This document shows positions 1 through 4,390 of a stretch of DNA of 5,839 bases, one piece after another; within the stretch, counting starts at the first letter, position 1, and each line of letters opens with the position of its first letter. This stretch comes from Bacillota bacterium. GTDB taxonomy: Bacteria > Bacillota > Bacilli > Thermoactinomycetales > DSM-44946. The DNA is taken from NCBI GenBank assembly GCA_021793745.1, contig JAJYSD010000103.1, positions 1 through 5,839 of the forward strand. Reading direction: 5' to 3'. Under the pieces are notes generated by a model, which was not told where the DNA came from, did not search any database, and was given only the letters and a program-made list of their open reading frames with translations. The translations under genes were made by a program, and so were the position numbers.

Positions 1-2
1 AC

Positions 3-320
3 CAGGTGGAAGTGCACCCGTCAGTGAAGGACGAGTTCGATTTGCTGGTGGAATATGCCCAGGAAGACAGCGCCCGCGAAGTGAATCTGAAGGATTACAT
101 CGATGAGGAAATGGTCGCCGAGTGGAAGGAGAACTGCACCAGCTTCCAGGATGATAATCCGGAGGAAGTCCTTCGCGAACAGATCGATATGGCTCTGGAC
201 CTGTTGGGCGTGGCCAAACAGTTGGACGACGGCCAATGGGTATCCGACCTGAAAAACCGTCTCCAGGTTTTGAGTTCCAGATTGACCAAGTTGAAAAAGA
301 AGCAGGCCGAGAACAACTAA
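3..320 (+). CDS. Acidic helical protein of unknown function, 5'-partial
   Basis: I do not recognise this protein. The reading frame is open to the left edge of the window, so the visible 106 codons are probably the C-terminal part of a longer gene; a GTG at position 6 could be a start, but no ribosome binding site can be seen there. The protein is strongly acidic in its first two thirds and ends in a basic, probably coiled-coil helix (residues SRLTKLKKKQAE near the C-terminus). There is no signal peptide or membrane segment, so it is likely cytoplasmic. The stretch EQIDMALDLL followed by DDGQWVSDLKNRL loosely recalls the small IDEAL domain of Bacillus proteins, but the spacing differs and I would not assign it. 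The stop at 318-320 is followed 15 bp later by a strong terminator, so this gene ends its transcription unit. Confidence 0.65.
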   Translation, partial: QVEVHPSVKDEFDLLVEYAQEDSAREVNLKDYIDEEMVAEWKENCTSFQDDNPEEVLREQIDMALDLLGVAKQLDDGQWVSDLKNRLQVLSSRLTKLKKKQAENN

Positions 321-335
321 ACGGTGAATCCGGAT

Positions 336-372
336 AAAAGGAGCAGCCCCGGGCAGGGGTTGCCTCCTTTTT
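336..372 (+). terminator. Rho-independent terminator of the first gene
   Basis: AAAAGGAGCAGCCCC (336-350) pairs with GGGGTTGCCTCCTTTT (356-371) around the loop GGGCA, with one G-U pair and one bulged C, and runs into five T residues (368-372). It lies between the stop at 320 and the GTG start at 420. It argues that the open frame beginning at 324 is not translated from there. Confidence 0.88.
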
Positions 373-404
373 CGATTTCACAACCCGTTAAGTCCATTCT
401 GTAC

Positions 405-409
405 AGGAG
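405..409 (+). promoter_or_regulatory. Ribosome binding site deciding the GTG start at 420
   Basis: AGGAG at 405-409 lies 10 nt before GTG 420-422. The longer reading frame upstream (from 324) would translate through the terminator, and its N-terminus is not membrane-like, so this site sets the start of the membrane protein. Confidence 0.7.
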
Positions 410-419
410 ATGTAATAGT

Positions 420-1166
420 GTGTGGATCGTCGAAATCTTGATTCTTGCCATGTTCTTCTTGCTACCTCTTTTTGCAGCGATTTTCTCCCTGTTTGTCAAA
501 GGGCGCTGGCTCATCCCGCTGCGGATCATCCAGCCCTGCTTTGTCCTGATAACCCTGATGTTGTTGGCCAATTTTTTCATCGATGAGATAACGCCGGAGC
601 TTCTGGAATTTCAACTGCTCATGTCGATCTTCACCTTCACCGCCATGGGCTCCCCGCTGATTGCCGTAGCGATCCGGCAGAGGGAAACGCCCTGGCAAAC
701 CCATCCCTGTTTCCTCTGGGGAAGTGTGATTTCCGTCTTTTCTCTGAGCGTTGCCTTCACATCCTATCTATTGGCACTGAAGCGCGGGTGGAATATCGTC
801 GAAGCCGATCTGAAACTGCCGCTGTTTTGGCTCCCCCTGCTTTTGATGTTCCTCTCGATCTGGGTCGGTGTGTTTTCCGGCAGGGGGCGGGAAATGCTCC
901 AAACCATCCAATGGTTCTTTTTCCATTACGCCTTGGGCCTGATCTTTTTTTTCCTGGCATCGGACATGACGCTGAAAGAGACCATCGTCATGGCGAAGAA
1001 TTACAGCCTGTACACGCTGGGGGTTGCGGGACCGATGGCAACCGCCGGCACACCGAGCCGAACGGGAAGCGCTCCATGCCCGGAATACTATTCCTTCGCG
1101 ATGATTTTAGCTGTCCTTTGCTTCGCGGGCTTTGGAATCGGATTGATCCTTTTAAAGGAGATGTAA
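420..1166 (+). CDS. Seven-helix integral membrane protein of unknown function
   Basis: This 248-residue protein is almost entirely hydrophobic and I do not recognise its family. About seven membrane helices can be placed at residues 3-26, 32-54, 64-84, 97-120, 133-152, 163-181 and 223-245. A long loop (about 182-222) contains TAGTPSRTGSAPCPEYY, with several small and polar residues and one cysteine. Other cysteines sit at 40, 97 and 234. No catalytic motif is evident, so transporter, sensor or scaffold roles all remain open. The GTG start was chosen because AGGAG lies 10 nt upstream and because the first helix begins immediately afterwards. The gene follows a terminator, so it probably has its own promoter in 373-404, but I cannot see convincing -35/-10 boxes there. 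panE starts 60 bp after its stop with no terminator between them, so co-transcription is possible but does not by itself link the functions. Confidence 0.75.
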   Translation: MWIVEILILAMFFLLPLFAAIFSLFVKGRWLIPLRIIQPCFVLITLMLLANFFIDEITPELLEFQLLMSIFTFTAMGSPLIAVAIRQRETPWQTHPCFLWGSVISVFSLSVAFTSYLLALKRGWNIVEADLKLPLFWLPLLLMFLSIWVGVFSGRGREMLQTIQWFFFHYALGLIFFFLASDMTLKETIVMAKNYSLYTLGVAGPMATAGTPSRTGSAPCPEYYSFAMILAVLCFAGFGIGLILLKEM

Positions 1167-1212
1167 ATCGCTTTGTCCCAATCGGCTGGTATGGACGAGC
1201 CTTCATTTTTTC

Positions 1213-1220
1213 GAGGTGGT
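1213..1220 (+). promoter_or_regulatory. Ribosome binding site deciding the panE start
   Basis: GAGGTGGT at 1213-1220 lies 6 nt before ATG 1227-1229. In-frame upstream starts (TTG 1173, ATG 1191) lack a well-spaced site and would add residues before the Rossmann glycine motif, which in this family begins almost at the N-terminus. Confidence 0.75.
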
Positions 1221-1226
1221 GAAGAC

Positions 1227-2150
1227 ATGCGCGTATTGATGGTCGGCGCAGGCGGAGTCGGCGGTTATTTCGGTGGTAGGCTCGCCGAAAAGGGGGAAGA
1301 TGTCGCCTTTCTGGTTCGGCGTCGGCGGAAGGAACAGCTGGAGGAAAAGGGCCTCGTGATTTACAGCGTTCACGGGGACTTCGCATCCCCGGTCCGGACG
1401 ATCACCGCCGGGGAGGAGGCGGCGCCCTTCGATCTGATCATTCTGTCGGTGAAGGCGTATCACCTGGAAGATGCGATCCGGGATATCCGTCCCTATGTGG
1501 GGGCATCTACGGCGATCCTGCCCCTTTTGAACGGCATGTCCCACATGGATCGGCTGGAGTCGGCTTTCGGGAGGGAGAAGCTCCTGGGGGGACTTTGCCA
1601 GATCGAGACCACCCTGAACGATCGGGGAGAGGTGGAGCAATACAGCCCCTTTCACAACATCGTTTTCGGGGAGTTGGACGGGACGATTTCCGATCGGGTG
1701 CAGCGGCTGAAGGACCTTTTTTCCGGAGCGAAGATGACCGCCCAGCCGAGCCGGGAGATTGTGGTGGAGATGTGGCATAAATATGTATTCATTTCCGCCT
1801 TCAGCGGAATGACCTCCATGATGCGGAGCAGTATCGGACCCATTATGGAAGTGCCCGGGGGCAAAGAGACGTACCGGAGGTTGGCCGAAGAGATCGCCGC
1901 CGTGGCCCGATTCCATGAACCGTCGCTGACGCCGGACATCGGCGAGAAGGCGTATTCCATCGCGGCGGCGTTGGATCCGACGATGAAATCCTCCATGTTG
2001 AGGGATGTTGAAAGGGGAGGGCCGACGGAAACGGATCACCTGCACGGTTGGCTGATCGAAACGGCTCCGAAGGGGATGGATCTTCCCCTTTTAAAGGCGG
2101 TTTATGCCTCCATCAAGGCGTATGAGGAGGGCAGAGCACAACGGGGATGA
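1227..2150 (+). CDS. panE: 2-dehydropantoate 2-reductase (ketopantoate reductase)
   Basis: The enzyme reduces 2-dehydropantoate to (R)-pantoate with NADPH in the cytoplasm, a step of pantothenate and hence coenzyme A synthesis. The 307-residue length is normal for the family. The N-terminal Rossmann domain opens with MRVLMVGAGGVGGYFGGRLA, whose G7-x-G9-x-x-G12 motif binds the dinucleotide. K76 in SVKAY and N102 in LLNG occupy the positions of conserved active-site residues. The C-terminal helical domain holds the catalytic lysine K185 in EMWHKY, the serine pair S255-S256 in KSSML, and E268 in GGPTETD, matching the E. coli Lys176, Ser244 and Glu256 positions. All key residues are present, so the enzyme should be active. 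Paralogues of the ApbA/PanE family can act on other 2-keto acids, and no other pan genes are visible here, so substrate assignment rests on the family. It lies 60 bp after the membrane protein gene and ends at a strong terminator. Confidence 0.93.
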   Translation: MRVLMVGAGGVGGYFGGRLAEKGEDVAFLVRRRRKEQLEEKGLVIYSVHGDFASPVRTITAGEEAAPFDLIILSVKAYHLEDAIRDIRPYVGASTAILPLLNGMSHMDRLESAFGREKLLGGLCQIETTLNDRGEVEQYSPFHNIVFGELDGTISDRVQRLKDLFSGAKMTAQPSREIVVEMWHKYVFISAFSGMTSMMRSSIGPIMEVPGGKETYRRLAEEIAAVARFHEPSLTPDIGEKAYSIAAALDPTMKSSMLRDVERGGPTETDHLHGWLIETAPKGMDLPLLKAVYASIKAYEEGRAQRG

Positions 2151-2156
2151 CGGAGG

Positions 2157-2195
2157 GGGATGTTCCGGACCGGATGGGGGGAACATCCCTTTTTT
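2157..2195 (+). terminator. Rho-independent terminator of panE
   Basis: GGGATGTTCC (2157-2166) and GGAACATCCC (2180-2189) form a perfect 10-bp stem with a 13-nt loop, followed by six T residues (2190-2195). The stem starts a few bases after the panE stop codon. Confidence 0.92.
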
Positions 2196-2254
2196 GCTTG
2201 GGCTTATCCGCGGCGGATTGAAGTGTCCCTTCGCCGTTTGTCGGGATGTGATCG

Positions 2255-2292
2255 CCTGACCGTTGCGGACCGGAGGGATCGGCGGGTTTTTT
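2255..2292 (+). terminator. Possible weak terminator in the panE-yoaS gap
   Basis: CCTGACCG (2255-2262) can pair with CGGCGGG (2280-2286), with one bulged A and one G-U pair, and is followed by six T residues (2287-2292). No gene in front of it needs a second terminator, since panE already has a strong one. It could be a backup terminator, the end of a small unannotated transcript, or chance. Confidence 0.3.
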
Positions 2293-2344
2293 CCTGAGAC
2301 CCCTGTTTCTTCGGAGGGATTTGTCTTAAATCGATATTTTTTTA

Positions 2345-2373
2345 TTTCAACACAATAAACCCTGTGCTACATT
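2345..2373 (+). promoter_or_regulatory. Putative promoter of the yoaS-yozG-yoaT set
   Basis: TTTCAA (2345-2350) and TACATT (2368-2373) are separated by 17 bp, fitting a sigma-A type promoter of moderate quality. An AT-rich run just upstream (2328-2348) could act as an UP-like element. It lies about 40 bp ahead of the yoaS start, and no other promoter-like sequence is seen before yozG. Confidence 0.45.
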
Positions 2374-2430
2374 TGAACTGATCCATCCAGTCAACGGGTG
2401 AGGTGCTGGTGATGAGCCGTGCACAGGGTT
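2358..2430. repeat. 10-bp inverted repeat spanning promoter and yoaS start
   Basis: AACCCTGTGC (2358-2367) is the exact reverse complement of GCACAGGGTT (2421-2430). The left arm fills the spacer up to the -10 box and the right arm covers codons 4-7 of yoaS, with 53 bp between. It could be a two-site operator for the neighbouring regulator YozG, or chance. Confidence 0.4.
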
Positions 2431-2851
2431 CCACGCTTTTTTTGAAGTCGGTGATCGGGCTGCTCGGGATCGGGGTGTTGTTTTTATGCGCCGTTCTGTA
2501 CTTGAATATCGACGAAGCTTCGGATTCGGAGGAGGAGTTTCTTTTCCTGCATATTCTTCTTGCGGTCTTTTAGTCGGCGATTCCCTTTTACATGGCCCTG
2601 CATCAGGCGTTCAAGCTGCTTAGTATATCGACAGGAATGAAGCCTTTTCCGAGTTGTCGGTCACGCCGCTGAAGAAGATCAAGCACTATGCCTTGTATGT
2701 GGTGAGCTTGCCGCTCTTTTACTATGTGGCGGAAAAAGACGACGCCCCGGTGCTGATCGGTCTTCTCTCGGCATTCGCTGCGATGGTGATTTCGTTTTTT
2801 GCCGCGGTTCTTCAGAAGCTGCTGAAAAGTGCCGTTGAGATCAAGGCGTAA
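2412..2851 (+). pseudogene. yoaS: DUF2975 membrane protein (YoaS-like), broken by a stop and a frameshift
   Basis: An intact copy would be a small membrane protein of the DUF2975 family, whose function is unknown and which is usually encoded beside a YozG-type regulator. From ATG 2412 (preceded by GGTGAGGTG at 2397-2405) the frame gives 53 residues including FLKSVIGLLGIGVLFLC, then an in-frame TAG at 2571-2573. The same frame continues with SAIPFYMALHQAFKLLS, typical of the family, up to about 2624. There one base is missing: inserting a base before position 2625 restores x-IDRNEAFSELSVTPLKKIKH and then the conserved AEKDDAP and FAAVLQKLLKSAVEIK, ending at the stop 2849-2851. The third membrane segment (ALYVVSLPLFYYV) and the first extracytoplasmic loop also look shorter than I recall for the family. 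Two independent lesions favour true decay over one sequencing error. It sits 28 bp before yozG. Confidence 0.85.
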
Positions 2852-2867
2852 AATGATTTGACGATCT

Positions 2868-2875
2868 GAGGTGAA
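2868..2875 (+). promoter_or_regulatory. Ribosome binding site deciding the yozG start
   Basis: GAGGTGAA (2868-2875) is placed 4 nt before GTG 2880, with its AGGTG core 6 nt away. An in-frame GTG at 2871 lies inside this site and so cannot be the start it serves. Confidence 0.7.
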
Positions 2876-2879
2876 GAGG

Positions 2880-3101
2880 GTGGCGATCATCATCAATCTG
2901 GATGTCATGCTGGCCAAACGAAAAATGAGCGTGACCGAGCTCTCGGAGAGGGTCGGCATCACGATGGCCAACATCTCGATCTTGAAGAACGGAAAGGCCA
3001 AGGCGATCCGCTTGTCCACGCTGGACCGAATTTGCCAGGTGCTGGATTGTCAGCCCGGAGACATATTGGAGTACCGTCCCGATGAGGATATTTCCGAGTG
3101 A
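2880..3101 (+). CDS. yozG: Small XRE/Cro-type transcriptional regulator, YozG-like
   Basis: This 73-residue protein is a single helix-turn-helix domain of the Cro/C1 type and should bind DNA as a dimer in the cytoplasm. It opens with MAIIINLDVMLAKRKMSVTE. The helix-turn-helix spans about residues 17-38, with SVTELSERVG as the first helix and TMANISILKNG as the recognition helix. It closes with STLDRICQVLDCQPGDILEY, a hallmark of the YozG group. Length and sequence are typical and no lesion is seen. It lies between the broken yoaS and yoaT in the order found in Bacillus subtilis, probably in one transcript. Target and signal are not known to me. Small regulators paired with a membrane protein are often controlled by that partner or regulate their own operon; here the partner is broken, so any such control would be lost. 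This last point is inference. Confidence 0.9.
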   Translation: MAIIINLDVMLAKRKMSVTELSERVGITMANISILKNGKAKAIRLSTLDRICQVLDCQPGDILEYRPDEDISE

Positions 3102-3963
3102 GGGTCGAATCCCGGTGGGGCCCGTGATCAGAGCGGTGAAACAGCTCCTCCTGTTCGGCCGGGAGCAGGCCCTGTCCTGCCTGTTTCCCGCCGTCATTTT
3201 TACGGCTTTGGCCGTGACAAAGGTGGTGCCGCTTCCCCTCTTGCCGCGGTATGACTGGCTGCTCGTCATCTGCCTTCTGATGCAATGGTGGATGGTGCGC
3301 TCCGGATTGGAAACCCGGGATGAACTGAAAGTGATCACTTTATTTCACCTGATCGGGCTGGCGCTGGAGGTCTTTAAGACGCACATGGGCTCCTGGTCTT
3401 ATCCGGAGGAAGGCTATTTCAAGGTGTTCGGCGTCCCGCTGTACAGCGGATTCATGTACGCCAGCGTGGCCAGCTATCTCTGCCAGGCGTGGAGGAGGCT
3501 GAAGGTGGAGCTGTTCCGATGGCCGCCGTTTTGGGCGGTGGTGCCGCTCGCCGCTGCCATCTACCTGAATTTTTTCACCCACCATTTCTGGATCGATATC
3601 CGATGGTGGTTGACCGGCCTTGTGCTGATCGTCTTTTGGCGATCGTGGGTCCTGTACGAGGTCGGCGGAATCCGCTACCGGATGCCGGTGGCGCTGTCCT
3701 TTGTGCTGATCGGCTTTTTCATCTGGATCGCCGAGAACATCGCCACATACTTCGGGGCCTGGGAGTACCCGAACCAGGCCGATACATGGAGTCCTGTTCA
3801 TTACAGCAAGGTGAGCTCGTGGTCCCTGCTCGTGATCGTCAGCTTTCTGATCGTGGCGACGTTGAAGTTGGTGAAGGAGAACCTTTCTTCTGAAAGGGAG
3901 AGATCCGTAAGGACAGATCAACGGGAAAAGCGGGCGGCGAGACGGAAATCGGAGGGAGCATGA
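3082..3963 (+). CDS. yoaT: DUF817 integral membrane protein, YoaT-like
   Basis: This membrane protein belongs to the uncharacterised DUF817 family. Counting from ATG 3082 it has 293 residues and about eight helices, near 31-50, 57-73, 84-98, 118-135, 150-166, 174-193, 203-221 and 246-263. It ends in a charged tail rich in Arg, Lys and Glu. Conserved-looking blocks are ALEVFKTHMGSWSYPE (94-109), GVPLYSGFMYASVASY (117-132), HHFWIDIRWW (167-176) and WIAENIATYFGAWEYP (215-230). The E-x3-T-x2-G-x-W-x-Y-P pattern occurs twice, suggesting an internal duplication. The paired motifs recall carotenoid-biosynthesis-type membrane proteins, but no reaction can be assigned. The start is uncertain: ATG 3082 overlaps the end of yozG by 20 bp and has GGAG 10 nt upstream, whereas GTG 3124 (after GGTGGGG) would begin at VIRAVKQLLLFG, closer to where I recall family members starting. 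It is followed by a terminator. Confidence 0.88.
   Translation: MRIFPSEGRIPVGPVIRAVKQLLLFGREQALSCLFPAVIFTALAVTKVVPLPLLPRYDWLLVICLLMQWWMVRSGLETRDELKVITLFHLIGLALEVFKTHMGSWSYPEEGYFKVFGVPLYSGFMYASVASYLCQAWRRLKVELFRWPPFWAVVPLAAAIYLNFFTHHFWIDIRWWLTGLVLIVFWRSWVLYEVGGIRYRMPVALSFVLIGFFIWIAENIATYFGAWEYPNQADTWSPVHYSKVSSWSLLVIVSFLIVATLKLVKENLSSERERSVRTDQREKRAARRKSEGA
3367..3771 (+). repeat. Internal two-fold repeat in YoaT, motif E-x3-T-x2-G-x-W-x-Y-P
   Basis: The first copy is E96-T100-G103-W105-Y107-P108 (bases 3367-3405) and the second is E218-T222-G225-W227-Y229-P230 (bases 3733-3771), numbered from ATG 3082. Spacing inside the motif is identical, and each copy falls after the third helix of a four-helix half. 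This is a protein-level repeat; the DNA copies have diverged. Confidence 0.7.
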
Positions 3964-4133
3964 CCATGCCGATGGCTATCCCAATTTCACCAAGAACTCC
4001 GACTGGAGGCGCAAGTCTGAAGATATATCCGGGAAGAGACGGGGCGGAAAGGGAGAACCAAAAGATGAAGGAGATGTTCCACCTGTTGCGGAGCATCTCC
4101 TTTTTGTTCCGCTGCAAAGCCGGGTTTCGGTGA
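3960..4133 (+). other. Doubtful 57-codon ORF coupled to yoaT by ATGA
   Basis: ATG 3960 overlaps the yoaT stop as ATGA and follows GGAGGG (3951-3956); a second ATG at 3966 is better spaced. The frame gives a 57-residue peptide beginning MTMPMAIPISPRTPTGG, but it runs straight through the terminator at 4068-4105. No family is recognised. The start signals look good, but the overlap with the terminator and the low-complexity, proline-rich start argue that it may be chance. Confidence 0.2.
4068..4105 (+). terminator. Rho-independent terminator after yoaT
   Basis: AAGGAGATGTTCC (4068-4080) pairs with GGAGCATCTCCTT (4090-4102) over 13 bp with one G-U pair and a 9-nt loop, followed by T residues to 4105. 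It closes the yoaS-yozG-yoaT set about 105 bp after the yoaT stop. Confidence 0.85.
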
Positions 4134-4181
4134 TGCGGAACTGGACGGAGCGGTGGAGAGATGATCGGATTTTCTTCGATT

Positions 4182-4196
4182 AGGAAAGGGTTTCCT
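4182..4196. repeat. Short inverted repeat upstream of the catalase promoter
   Basis: AGGAAA (4182-4187) and TTTCCT (4191-4196) flank GGG as a perfect 6-bp inverted repeat, 14 bp before the Fur/PerR-like box. It may be a protein site or chance. The rest of 4106-4205 shows no gene or other signal that I can support. Confidence 0.3.
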
Positions 4197-4210
4197 TCAA
4201 AGATTGATCA

Positions 4211-4225
4211 TGATAATCATTATAA
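4211..4225 (+). promoter_or_regulatory. Fur/PerR-family operator (7-1-7) ahead of the Mn catalase
   Basis: TGATAATCATTATAA matches the Bacillus Fur 7-1-7 consensus TGATAATNATTATCA at 13 of 14 defined bases and the PerR consensus TTATAATNATTATAA also at 13 of 14. The left arm has the Fur-type G at position 2 and the right arm the PerR-type A at position 14. The wider 19-bp window 4206-4224 matches the classical Fur box at 17 of 19. Since the gene encodes a peroxide-destroying enzyme, PerR is the more fitting regulator, but this is inference. Confidence 0.75.
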
Positions 4226-4232
4226 AATAGTA

Positions 4233-4260
4233 TTGACTATCATCTGATACTCATGATAAA
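4233..4260 (+). promoter_or_regulatory. Putative sigma-A promoter of the Mn catalase
   Basis: TTGACT (4233-4238) and GATAAA (4255-4260) are 16 bp apart. An alternative pair is TTGATC (4204-4209) and TAGTAT (4228-4233), 18 bp apart, with the Fur/PerR box in its spacer. Either would be blocked by a repressor on the box, which lies just upstream of the first -35 or inside the second promoter. Confidence 0.5.
4245..4259 (+). promoter_or_regulatory. Weaker second Fur/PerR-like site over the -10 box
   Basis: TGATACTCATGATAA agrees with the Fur and PerR 7-1-7 consensus at 11 of 14 defined bases each. Its centre is 34 bp from the centre of the stronger box and it overlaps the proposed -10 element. 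It may be a secondary operator or only an AT-rich resemblance. Confidence 0.35.
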
Positions 4261-4288
4261 CTCTAACATGCAGGGGTTGTCCAAAAGA

Positions 4289-4356
4289 AGTCCGACAGAA
4301 GGAAAAGCGCTTTTCCCCCAACGTCCCTGCGATGTCGGAGACGGCCGTCCCATCGC
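4289..4356 (+). other. Structured leader RNA region of the Mn catalase mRNA
   Basis: The stretch of about 130 nt between promoter and start codon holds several inverted repeats: TCCGACA (4291-4297) with TGTCGGA (4333-4339), enclosing the perfect palindrome GGAAAAGCGCTTTTCC (4301-4316); GCGATG (4329-4334) with CATCGC (4351-4356), enclosing the palindrome GACGGCCGTC (4340-4349). The two long-range stems share bases 4333-4334 and so compete at their bases. It does not match a riboswitch class I recognise, including the manganese yybP-ykoY type. It could influence mRNA stability or access to the ribosome site at 4375. Confidence 0.35.
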
Positions 4357-4374
4357 GTATCCATTATTTCCAGC

Positions 4375-4380
4375 AGGAGG
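4375..4380 (+). promoter_or_regulatory. Ribosome binding site deciding the Mn catalase start
   Basis: AGGAGG (4375-4380) lies 10 nt before ATG 4391. The same frame is open back to ATG 4253, but that start would fall inside the promoter and the added residues have no counterpart at the N-terminus of manganese catalases. Confidence 0.8.
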
Positions 4381-4390
4381 GGTATCTGTT

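Noticed and set aside
324..419. N-terminal extension of the membrane protein from GTG 324
   Set aside because: It would translate through the terminator at 336-372 and is not membrane-like. GTG 420 has a well-placed AGGAG.
1173..1226. Upstream TTG 1173 or ATG 1191 start for panE
   Set aside because: There is no well-spaced ribosome site, and the Rossmann motif should begin at the N-terminus, as it does from ATG 1227.
1203..2045. Long minus-strand frame of 280 codons opposite panE
   Set aside because: It is antisense to a clear panE, its translation is rich in His, Arg and Pro as expected of a shadow, and it has no recognisable domain.
2571..2626. Programmed stop readthrough plus frameshift in yoaS
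   Set aside because: There is no slippery heptamer or homopolymer run at the shift and no recoding structure. Two separate events are needed, so decay is simpler.
3839..4117. Minus-strand frame of 92 codons after yoaT
   Set aside because: It overlaps the yoaT 3' end and runs through the terminator; no start signal or family is seen.
4253..4390. Catalase start at ATG 4253
   Set aside because: The codon lies within the promoter and second operator-like site. Family proteins start at MFLRINRLQ-like sequence.
4200..4390. Manganese riboswitch (yybP-ykoY class) before the catalase
   Set aside because: I could not find the conserved loop sequences of that class; only generic inverted repeats are present.
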